Below, one piece after another: positions 1-5,211 of a stretch of DNA of 7,711 nt. The DNA is from Oscillospiraceae bacterium (GTDB taxonomy: Bacteria > Bacillota > Clostridia > Oscillospirales > Acutalibacteraceae). Every line of letters begins with the position of its first letter. The stretch's first letter is position 1. The stretch spans positions 1-7,711 of the forward strand of contig CACZON010000160.1 in NCBI GenBank assembly GCA_902782805.1, read 5' to 3'. Position numbers and translations under genes: made by a program. The notes below the pieces were generated by a model, which ran no database searches, was not told the DNA's origin, and saw only the letters and a program-made list of their open reading frames with translations.

Positions 1-1
1 C

Positions 2-175
2 AAAAAGATCTACGTTTCCCGTATGCCCGGCGGCGGAAAACGCGCCGAGCGGGGCATGATCCGCATCCGCGCCGCTTCCACCGCGCTCGATCTGGTGCGG
101 CGGTATCTGACGGGACTTTTGCCGGACAACACCGACGCGGCAGCGAAAACGGGATTTTTTGAAGCGACAGAATAA
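2..175 (+). CDS. C-terminal end of a CinA-like protein (nicotinamide-nucleotide amidase family), 5' truncated by the window edge
   Basis: The reading frame is open from base 2 to a TAA at 173-175 and gives 57 residues. The segment IYVSRMPGGG followed by RGMIRIRAASTALDLVRRYL resembles the end of the CinA/PncC amidase domain. There a beta strand (VYIGL-like) is followed by a G-D-R-x-x-(I/V)-R-x-x-A-x-x-A-L-x-x-(L/V) helix. The residues after about 40 are a non-conserved tail. CinA-family proteins convert nicotinamide mononucleotide to nicotinate mononucleotide in pyridine nucleotide salvage, and many carry an N-terminal MoCF-like domain. Neither the catalytic part nor any N-terminal domain is inside the window, so full-length CinA cannot be separated from stand-alone PncC. 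No clear intrinsic terminator follows the stop directly. Only a 6-bp hairpin without a T tract is present at 204-219. The assignment rests on a short helix match and is tentative. Confidence 0.5.
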   Translation, partial: KKIYVSRMPGGGKRAERGMIRIRAASTALDLVRRYLTGLLPDNTDAAAKTGFFEATE

Positions 176-340
176 AAAATGCAGCCGGATTTCCGTTTTG
201 AAATCATCCGTAAGGATGACGGGGGGATTGTTTCCATGGCGTCTTTTATTTGTACTTGATCGAAGAAGGACGATAAATCCCGTTATACGAAAAACCGTCT
301 TCTTTTCAGATCATTCTGAAAATCGATCGCTTTGCAGCAG

Positions 341-487
341 ACAATCCCTCAGGCGCTTCGCGCCAGCTCCCTTTACACAAGGGAGCTGAAATTCTACGGA
401 AGCTTCCTGAAAAGAGAACGGCTGCGGCGCGGGAAACCCTCCTTGTGTAAAGGAGGAAAGAAACCTTCAGGTTTCAGGGAGGATTGT
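341..487. repeat. Miniature inverted-repeat element (MITE-like) with roughly 50-bp terminal inverted repeats
   Basis: The left end begins ACAATCCCTCAG and the right end, read on the minus strand, begins ACAATCCTCCCTG. Each end then has a small internal hairpin: GGCGC/GCGCC at 352-364, and GAAACC/GGTTTC at 458-475. Each next has a near-palindrome around TTTACACAAGG: CTCCCTT-TACAC-AAGGGAG at 368-386, and its degenerate partner CTCCTTTACACAAGGAGG read on minus from about 456 to 439. The two halves therefore form a nested inverted repeat around a roughly 50-bp centre. No ORF is present, so the element would be mobilised in trans if it is mobile. No obvious target-site duplication flanks it. From memory, sequences of this kind are dispersed in gut Clostridia genomes, and copy number here cannot be checked. 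Confidence 0.65.
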
Positions 488-520
488 TTTCGCCGCGCCG
501 GAGCATTTGCAACGCAAAGA

Positions 521-565
521 AAAAGAACGGAAGGCCGATAGCGCCGGCAGATTCCGTTCTTTTTT
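521..565. terminator. Intrinsic terminator, probably bidirectional
   Basis: AAAAGAACGGAA (521-532) is complementary to TTCCGTTCTTTT (552-563). The loop carries a further short GCCG/CGGC pairing. A T run continues to 565 on the plus strand, and the A run at 518-524 gives a T tract on the minus strand. It lies well downstream of the cinA-like stop, so it could catch plus-strand read-through or minus-strand read-through from htrA. Confidence 0.65.
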
Positions 566-595
566 CGTTTGCTTTGTTCGGTGGATTTATCCCAA

Positions 596-661
596 CACCT
601 CCCGTCTCAAAGGGAACGGCTCAAGAGGTGCGCCGATCAACGGCTTCCCCTGCGAGGGGAA
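596..661. repeat. Second hairpin block, probable degenerate intergenic repeat
   Basis: CACCTC (596-601) pairs with GAGGTG (625-630). It is followed by a tight 7-bp hairpin TTCCCCT-GCG-AGGGGAA (645-661) and GGCTTTTG. Further imperfect stems follow downstream, including CCCTGCG/CGCAGGG at about 754-777. There is no ORF with a ribosome binding site. The block resembles dispersed non-coding repeats of gut Clostridia by general form only, so its identity as a repeat family is a guess. Confidence 0.35.
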
Positions 662-830
662 GGCTTTTGCTGTGTGCTCCCCGAGGGCAGAACGCAGGCG
701 GCGAAGCACAGCAGCGCCTTGCCGGGCGGCGCACTTACTCATCCCACCGGAGAACCCTGCGTTATAAAAGCCGCAGGGCCGGCGCGCAGCAACGGGCAAG
801 CAGCCTGCCGCCCTCTGATTCATACTGCGA

Positions 831-865
831 AAAAAAGAAGCTCTCTGTTTCGGAGAGCTTCTTTT
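831..865. terminator. Intrinsic terminator of htrA (bidirectional form)
   Basis: AAAAGAAGCTCTC (833-845) pairs perfectly with GAGAGCTTCTTTT (853-865) around the 7-nt loop TGTTTCG. On the minus strand the stem runs into a T tract (complement of the A run at 831-836). It sits 28 bp beyond the htrA stop codon, as expected for its terminator. Confidence 0.85.
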
Positions 866-892
866 CGTTTTCTGTTACAGGCGTGATTCTCT

Positions 893-2197
893 TTATCCTT
901 CGTTTCGGACCTGCGCGAGTTCGACGTCCGCTTCAAACGATGCGGAGCCGCGGGCAACCTTTAAGGTCACCGTATCGCCGGGCTTTTTCTGGAGCAGGTA
1001 TTTCGCGAGCGTTGCGGAAGAGGTGATCTCTCTGCCGTCGATTTCGGTCAGCACGTCGCCCTTTTGGATCCCCGCCGCCGCGAGCGAGGGATTCGTTACC
1101 GAATAGACGTACCAGCCCTGCGTCAGGCCGTAGAAGCGCGCCGTGACCTCGTCGATATACTGTCCGGAGACGCCGAGCGCCGCGCGGTCCTTGACGTAGC
1201 CGTAGGCCTTGAGATTCGAGACGATCCCCTGGGCGTCGTCAATCGGGATCGCGAAGCCGAGGCCCTCGAAATTGACCGAAACGATCTTCGAGGAGACAAT
1301 GCCGACCACCTGGCCGTATTCGTTGACCAGCGCGCCGCCGGAGTTACCGGGGTTGACGGCCGCGTCGGTCTGGATGCAGTCCATTGAATAGCCGGTCTCG
1401 CTGTTGGTGACGGTCCGGTTGAGCGCGGAAACGTAGCCGACCGTGATCGAGAAGTTGAATTCCGAACCGCCGGGGTTGCCCGCGGTCAGAACCTTTTCAC
1501 CGACTTTCAGATCGGAAGAAGAGCCGAATTCCGCCGCCGGAAGATTTTCCGCTTCGATTTTCACAAGCGCAACGTCCGTAACGGCGTCGCTGCCGATCAG
1601 CGTCGCTTCATAGCGTTCGCCGCCGTAGGTCACAACCTTCAGGGCGCTCGCGCCGGCGACGACGTGGGCGTTCGTGATGATATAGCCGTCGGACGAAGCG
1701 ATGATCCCGGAGCCTTCGCCCGCAGGGGTCAGCTCGCCGGAGGAATATCCGTAGCCCGAGGAGATCTGGTAGTTTTCGATCAGCACGATCGAGGGCAGGA
1801 CCTTTTCCGCGATCTGCGTTTCGGTGAGCCTTTCCGCCGTATCCTCGGCTTTCTTGCTCGTTTCGGAAGAAATCAGCTTTGTGATCGTATAGGCAGGCTC
1901 CACGCTTGAAGCGCTGTTCGGCAGCGCGATCGCGCCGTTCTCGACCAGCGCGAGGAATCCCGCGAGCGTACCGCCGGAGACCAGCGCGCAGCAAAGCACG
2001 CCGATCAGTACGAAGAGGGCGATCTTTCCGCCCTTTTTCTTTTTCTTCGGCTCGGTATACGGCGCGCTCTGCCGGACGTTCTGATAGACGGCGCGATAGG
2101 TATTGCCGTCCCAGTAATACTGCGCGGAGCTTCCCTGAGAAGGCTGCCGCGGATCGTTCTGTCCGTTCTGATAATAATCGTTCGGTTCGTAATTCAT
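893..2197 (-). CDS. htrA: HtrA/DegP-family membrane-anchored serine protease with PDZ domain (S1C)
   Basis: This 434-residue protein is a surface-acting quality-control protease that degrades misfolded exported proteins. Residues 1-50 are hydrophilic and rich in Tyr, Asn and Gln. A lysine cluster (about 51-58) precedes one membrane segment (about 58-84), giving the usual N-in/C-out topology. The trypsin-like domain spans about 125-325. Its triad is visible: His178 in TNAHVV, Asp208 in DVALVKI and Ser286 in NPGNSGGAL. A single PDZ domain follows (about 340-420, with GWYVYSV and GIQKGDVLTEIDG). Length and order match Gram-positive HtrA. The start is set at the ATG at 2197, because GAGAAAGG lies 9 nt upstream. 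An ATG at 2206 would abut that site, and an in-frame TTG at 2218 has none. It is convergent with the cinA-like gene and divergent from the HAD gene. No consensus sigma-A promoter was found, but phased TTTTCAC boxes lie 52-81 bp upstream of the start. Confidence 0.95.
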   Translation of the reverse strand: MNYEPNDYYQNGQNDPRQPSQGSSAQYYWDGNTYRAVYQNVRQSAPYTEPKKKKKGGKIALFVLIGVLCCALVSGGTLAGFLALVENGAIALPNSASSVEPAYTITKLISSETSKKAEDTAERLTETQIAEKVLPSIVLIENYQISSGYGYSSGELTPAGEGSGIIASSDGYIITNAHVVAGASALKVVTYGGERYEATLIGSDAVTDVALVKIEAENLPAAEFGSSSDLKVGEKVLTAGNPGGSEFNFSITVGYVSALNRTVTNSETGYSMDCIQTDAAVNPGNSGGALVNEYGQVVGIVSSKIVSVNFEGLGFAIPIDDAQGIVSNLKAYGYVKDRAALGVSGQYIDEVTARFYGLTQGWYVYSVTNPSLAAAGIQKGDVLTEIDGREITSSATLAKYLLQKKPGDTVTLKVARGSASFEADVELAQVRNEG

Positions 2198-2248
2198 ATC
2201 GTCCATCCTTTCTCTCAAAGGGTTCGTTTCTTTTTGACGCTTCTATTT

Positions 2249-2278
2249 TCGCAAAAGCCTGTGAAAAGAAGGTGAAAA
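2249..2278 (-). promoter_or_regulatory. Candidate envelope-stress (CssR-like) operator upstream of htrA
   Basis: Read on the minus strand, three octamers follow each other at an exact 11-bp period: TTTTCACC (2278-2271), TTTTCACA (2267-2260) and the weaker TTTTGCGA (2256-2249). The first two belong to a longer direct repeat, TTCTTTTCAC. One-turn phasing of direct repeats is typical of response-regulator binding. From memory, TTTTCACA-like octamers mark the CssRS-controlled htrA-type genes of Bacillus subtilis. The box lies 52-81 bp upstream of the htrA start with no good -35/-10 pair nearby, which fits an activator-dependent promoter. The regulator itself is not in the window. Confidence 0.5.
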
Positions 2279-2299
2279 GAACCGGATCGTTCTCTGATA

Positions 2300-2313
2300 A
2301 AACTTTAAACTTT
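2300..2313. repeat. Tandem heptamer AAACTTT x2 between the divergent htrA and HAD genes
   Basis: AAACTTT at 2300-2306 is immediately repeated at 2307-2313 inside an AT-rich patch, 24 bp upstream of the HAD gene's -35 box. It may be an UP-like AT-rich element or a regulator site, and may also be chance in AT-rich DNA. Confidence 0.3.
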
Positions 2314-2337
2314 TTTCCTTTTTAGTATGACGGATTT

Positions 2338-2366
2338 TTGACAAAAGTATTCCCGCGTATTACAAT
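2338..2366 (+). promoter_or_regulatory. Consensus sigma-A promoter of the HAD phosphatase gene
   Basis: A perfect -35 box TTGACA (2338-2343) and a -10 box TACAAT (2361-2366, five of six to TATAAT) are separated by exactly 17 bp. Transcription should start near 2373, leaving a leader of about 28 nt before the ATG at 2401. The -35 box coincides with an in-frame TTG that would otherwise extend the gene, which argues against that start. Confidence 0.85.
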
Positions 2367-2400
2367 AAAGAAAAAACCAAAGCAGTTTCAGAGGCTTTTT

Positions 2401-3072
2401 ATGATCAAACTCTGCATTTTCGATCTCGACGGCACGCTGGCGGATACGCTCGCTTCGATCGCGTATTTCGGCAACGAAGCGCTGCGCGCGCTGGGCGCCG
2501 CAGAAATCCCGACCGAAGAATACCGCCGCTTTATCGGCAACGGCGCGGACCGCCTGATGCGCCGGATGGCCGCGTTTCGCTTCGGCGAATACAACGAGGC
2601 GCTGATCGCACGCCTGCGAAAGCGCTATGACGCCGTCTACGCCGAAAAGCCGGCCTACCTTGTGGCGCCGTATCCGGGCATCGTCGAGCTGCTCGAGGCG
2701 CTGCGCAAAGCCGGGTTCCTGCTCGCGGTCAATTCCAACAAGCCGGACGACATGACCAACGCGGTCGTCGCGCAGGTGTTCCCGGGCGTTCCTTTTGCAA
2801 AAGTGCTCGGCCAGCGCGAGGATCTGCCCCGCAAGCCGGATCCCGCCGCGGTGTACGAGATCCTGCGTTCGCTCGGCGTCTCCAAAGAAGGATGCGTCTA
2901 TATCGGCGATTCCGAGGTCGACCTCGCAACGGCGAAGAACGCCGAAATCGCGGCGATCTCGGCAACCTGGGGCTTCCGAAGCCGCGAAGCGCTGCTCGAA
3001 GCGGGCGCACAGCTGCTCGCCGATTCCCCGGCGCAGATCCCAAAGCTCCTCGAAACGCTATCCCGGAAATAA
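2401..3072 (+). CDS. HAD-superfamily hydrolase, phosphoglycolate phosphatase-like (subfamily IA)
   Basis: A cytosolic 223-residue phosphatase of the haloacid dehalogenase superfamily. All four motifs are present: nucleophile and acid/base Asp8 and Asp10 in FDLDGTLADT; motif II Ser112 in AVNSNKP; motif III Lys145 in RKPDP; and acidic motif IV Asp170/Asp174 in YIGDSEVDLATA. The helical cap lies between motifs I and II (about 15-85), the subfamily IA arrangement of Gph and PgmB. Family members remove phosphate from small metabolites such as 2-phosphoglycolate. The cap does not reveal the substrate here, so no symbol is given. Start: ATG at 2401, with AGAGG 6 nt upstream. An in-frame TTG at 2338 is the -35 box of the promoter and cannot be in the mRNA. 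The gene is monocistronic, with its own promoter and a strong terminator at 3092-3126. Confidence 0.9.
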   Translation: MIKLCIFDLDGTLADTLASIAYFGNEALRALGAAEIPTEEYRRFIGNGADRLMRRMAAFRFGEYNEALIARLRKRYDAVYAEKPAYLVAPYPGIVELLEALRKAGFLLAVNSNKPDDMTNAVVAQVFPGVPFAKVLGQREDLPRKPDPAAVYEILRSLGVSKEGCVYIGDSEVDLATAKNAEIAAISATWGFRSREALLEAGAQLLADSPAQIPKLLETLSRK

Positions 3073-3091
3073 CGCGCCCGAAAAGCAAAAG

Positions 3092-3126
3092 AAAACGGCC
3101 GGCAGAAAAACTGCCGGCCGTTTTTT
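3092..3126. terminator. Strong bidirectional terminator shared by the HAD and M28 genes
   Basis: CGGCCGGCAG (3096-3105) pairs perfectly with CTGCCGGCCG (3111-3120) around an AAAAA loop. A run of six T follows on the plus strand (3121-3126), and AAAA (3092-3095) gives a shorter T tract on the minus strand. It lies 19 bp after the HAD stop and 9 bp after the end of the convergent M28 gene, so it serves both. Confidence 0.92.
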
Positions 3127-3135
3127 GGCGATTGC

Positions 3136-4368
3136 TTATTCTTTTTTGCGCTTGCGGTTGAGGTATTCGTCCAGCTCGCCGCGGATCTTTTCGGGGATCT
3201 CGCGCGAGACGGGGCATTTGACGCTGTCGGCCATGCGGCGGGTAAATTCCGCGATGAACGCCGAATCGGAGAGGATCCGCTCCGGCGAGAGCAGCGAAAT
3301 GCGGTCGTAGCGGTTGTGGATCGTCGCCTGGTTCGCGCCGGCGATGCGCGCAAAGGAGAGCGCGGGCACGCCTTTATCCGCGAAGGGCGTGGAATCGCTC
3401 GAATAGACGCCCTGCCGCGGCGCGACTGCAAAGCCGAGCTCCGCGCTGAGATAGCGCAGATAGCTCCCGAGCGCCTCCTCCGCGGAGACGCAGGCGATAA
3501 AGCGGCCCATGTAGGTGCCGATCATATCGAGGTTGATATTGAGCGCAACGTTTTTGAGGGCTTCCTCGTGCGCCTCGGTATAGGCCTTCGACCCGAGCAG
3601 CCCGCGCTCCTCGCTGCCGCAGAAAACGAAGCGCAGCCCGCAGCGGTGCGGCGCTTTCTTCCGCATCGCCTCGAGGATGCAGAGAAGCCCGATGCAGCCG
3701 GAAAGGTTATCATAGCTTCCGTGGGAGAGCGAAGTCGTATCGTAATGGGCGGAAAGAACGATCCATTCGTCGGTTTCCCCGGGGATTTCGGCAATCACGT
3801 TCTGCGACTGCCCCTCGTATTCCTCCTGGTCGATCTCGATTTTTACGGTTTTGACGCCGTCTTTGACCAGCGTGAAGGCGTCCTTCGCGTTGAGGTTCGC
3901 CGCAAGCATCTTTTTGCCGAGCGAAACGTAAGGCCGCAGCTCCTTCTGATCGATATCACGGTCGGGATAATGAACGTTGCCGTCGTAGGTCAGAAGTCCG
4001 GCCGCGCCGTTTGCGTAAAGGTCCTGATAGACGAAATGGCCGGCGCCGGAATCGAGCAGGACGATTTTCCCGCGGACGGTTGAAAGCGAGACGCGGTCCG
4101 TATTCGGCAGGTAGCAAAGCTCGCCTTCCGTTTGGCCGCTGCCGCAGAGGAAATAGCCCTTTGCGGGAATCTCCTTTCCGTCCGCCGTAACGCGGACGCT
4201 TTTGATCTTCGCCATCGGGACCGCAAACGGCTCGACCGAGGTGTTCGCGCCGAGCGCCTGCGCCTCGAAGCGGAGATATTCGGCAACCCGTTTCTCTTCT
4301 TCGGTGCCGCTCGTATGAACGAAATCGTTTTCCCGAAGGATCTTGCGGATTTTCGCTGCGTTCATCAT
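3136..4368 (-). CDS. M28-family zinc metallopeptidase (aminopeptidase-like) with PA-domain insert
   Basis: A 410-residue di-zinc peptidase expected to remove N-terminal residues from peptides. Zinc and catalytic residues fit family M28: His208 in SAHYDT, bridging Asp220 in GSYDNLSG, Glu253 (general base) and Glu254 (ligand) in GSEERG, Asp281 in NLDMIG, and His351 in ATIHNRYD. A protease-associated-like insert spans about 70-180 (VRGKIVLLDSG, GAAGLLTYDG). There is no signal peptide or membrane segment, so it is probably cytosolic, unlike many secreted M28 enzymes. Start: the first of two adjacent ATG codons (4368), with GGAGGG 7 nt upstream. An upstream in-frame extension has no such site. It follows tatD by 72 bp across a hairpin, so it is either the third gene of the metG-tatD operon with partial termination or has an unseen promoter. 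The substrate is unknown. The C-terminus ends in a basic RKRKKE tail. Confidence 0.9.
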   Translation of the reverse strand: MMNAAKIRKILRENDFVHTSGTEEEKRVAEYLRFEAQALGANTSVEPFAVPMAKIKSVRVTADGKEIPAKGYFLCGSGQTEGELCYLPNTDRVSLSTVRGKIVLLDSGAGHFVYQDLYANGAAGLLTYDGNVHYPDRDIDQKELRPYVSLGKKMLAANLNAKDAFTLVKDGVKTVKIEIDQEEYEGQSQNVIAEIPGETDEWIVLSAHYDTTSLSHGSYDNLSGCIGLLCILEAMRKKAPHRCGLRFVFCGSEERGLLGSKAYTEAHEEALKNVALNINLDMIGTYMGRFIACVSAEEALGSYLRYLSAELGFAVAPRQGVYSSDSTPFADKGVPALSFARIAGANQATIHNRYDRISLLSPERILSDSAFIAEFTRRMADSVKCPVSREIPEKIRGELDEYLNRKRKKE

Positions 4369-4398
4369 GGAAGTTCCCTCCGTATCCGTTTTTTGAAA

Positions 4399-4429
4399 AC
4401 GGTGCATCCCGGAAACAGGGCTGCACCGT
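4399..4429. terminator. Hairpin between tatD and the M28 gene, probable partial terminator
   Basis: ACGGTGCA (4399-4406) pairs with TGCACCGT (4422-4429), and an inner CCC/GGG extends the stem. On the minus strand only GTTTTC follows before an A run, a poor T tract. On the plus strand TCTTTTGTTATTT follows. For the metG-tatD transcript it would act as a leaky terminator or processing hairpin ahead of the peptidase gene. Confidence 0.55.
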
Positions 4430-4440
4430 CTTTTGTTATT

Positions 4441-5202
4441 TCAAAGGCCGAGCATCCTCAGCGTATTTTCGCGGCAGCGCCCGACCAGGGTTTCAACCTC
4501 TTCCCCGCGCAGCGCGGCGATCACCGCCGCCGTATCGCGGATCATCGAGGAATCGCAGCGCCTGCCGCGGTTGGGCTCCGGCGCCATATAGGGGCAGTCC
4601 GTCTCGAGCAAAAGCCGGTCTGCGGGGACTGCCGCGGCAACGGCTTTCGCTTTTTTCGCGTTTTTGAAGGTCACCGCGCCGCCGAGAGAGATATACATCC
4701 CGAGCGCGAGGACCTCGCGCAGGGTTTCAACGCTGCCGGAAAAGCAGTGCATCACGCCCGCGGGGCGGTATTTCCCGAGAATTTCAAGCGTATCGGCCGC
4801 GGCGTCGCGGCTGTGGACGAGGATCGGCCGCCCAAGCTTCTGCGCAAGCTCGATCTGCCGCTCGAAAACGCGCTTCTGGATTTCGCGCGGCGGATTCTCC
4901 GCCCAATGGTAATCGAGGCCGATCTCGCCGACGGCGAGCACCTTCGGATTCGCAAAGAGCGCTTCCAGCTTCGGCAGGTATTGTTCTTCGGCGTCGGCGG
5001 CATATTCGGGATGGATCCCGACCGCGGCGTAGAAAAAACCGTATTTCTGCGCGAATTCGACCGAGCGCAGCGAGCCCTCGAAGGAAGCGCCGACGTTCAG
5101 CACTTCGGAAACGCCGCGCTCCGGGAGCGAGGCGATCAGCGCTTCGCGATCGGGATCGAAGGCTTCGTCGTCGTAATGCGCGTGGGAATCAAAAATGTTC
5201 AT
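4441..5202 (-). CDS. tatD: TatD-family metal-dependent DNase/hydrolase
   Basis: A 253-residue TIM-barrel hydrolase of the TatD (YcfH/YabD) family, cytosolic Mg/Mn-dependent 3'-5' exonucleases linked to DNA fragmentation and repair and to D-aminoacyl-tRNA deacylase-type activities in some members. Metal-binding residues are all present: His7 and His9 in DSHAHYDD, Glu93 in VGEIGLDYH, His130 in LVHSRDA, His152 in MHCFSG and Asp202 in LLETDCPYMAP. NRGRRCDS follows, at the usual place of the family's NRG motif. Full length. The ATG at 5202 follows the metG stop by 9 bp, and its AGAGGA site overlaps the gap, so the two are co-transcribed. The metG-tatD pair is conserved in Firmicutes. Here the usual next partners rnmV and ksgA are replaced by the M28 peptidase. 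Confidence 0.95.
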   Translation of the reverse strand: MNIFDSHAHYDDEAFDPDREALIASLPERGVSEVLNVGASFEGSLRSVEFAQKYGFFYAAVGIHPEYAADAEEQYLPKLEALFANPKVLAVGEIGLDYHWAENPPREIQKRVFERQIELAQKLGRPILVHSRDAAADTLEILGKYRPAGVMHCFSGSVETLREVLALGMYISLGGAVTFKNAKKAKAVAAAVPADRLLLETDCPYMAPEPNRGRRCDSSMIRDTAAVIAALRGEEVETLVGRCRENTLRMLGL

Positions 5203-5211
5203 GAAATCCTC

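Larger units (their letters stand above)
176..892. other. Gene-free, hairpin-rich intergenic stretch between convergent genes
   Basis: No credible gene was found here on either strand. The reading frames that cross it have arginine/serine/alanine-rich translations and no suitable ribosome binding sites. It holds, in order: an imperfect long hairpin (263-272 with 296-304) ending in CTTCTTTTC, a perfect 8-bp inverted repeat (TTTTCAGA, TCAT loop, TCTGAAAA; 303-322), an inverted-repeat element at 341-487, a terminator at 521-565, a second hairpin block at about 596-790, and the htrA terminator at 831-865. No tRNA cloverleaf or rRNA was recognised. The position between the convergent cinA-like and htrA genes is where small intergenic repeat elements tend to accumulate without harm. 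Confidence 0.7.

Noticed and set aside
303..322. Perfect inverted repeat TTTTCAGA-TCAT-TCTGAAAA as a terminator or operator.
   Set aside because: It is an AU-rich stem without a T tract and is not next to a promoter. Left as an unassigned hairpin in the intergenic description.
484..1026. A 180-codon plus-strand open frame over the hairpin-rich intergenic region and the end of htrA.
   Set aside because: It runs through two terminators and into htrA antisense. The translation is low-complexity Arg/Ser/Ala with no ribosome binding site.
2338..2400. A TTG start extending the HAD phosphatase by 21 residues.
   Set aside because: The TTG is the first part of the -35 box TTGACA, so it would lie upstream of the transcript. 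The ATG at 2401 has AGAGG at 6 nt and begins right at the conserved DxD strand.
3316..4083. A 255-codon plus-strand open frame opposite the M28 peptidase.
   Set aside because: Antisense shadow of a gene with complete catalytic residues. No domain or start signals.
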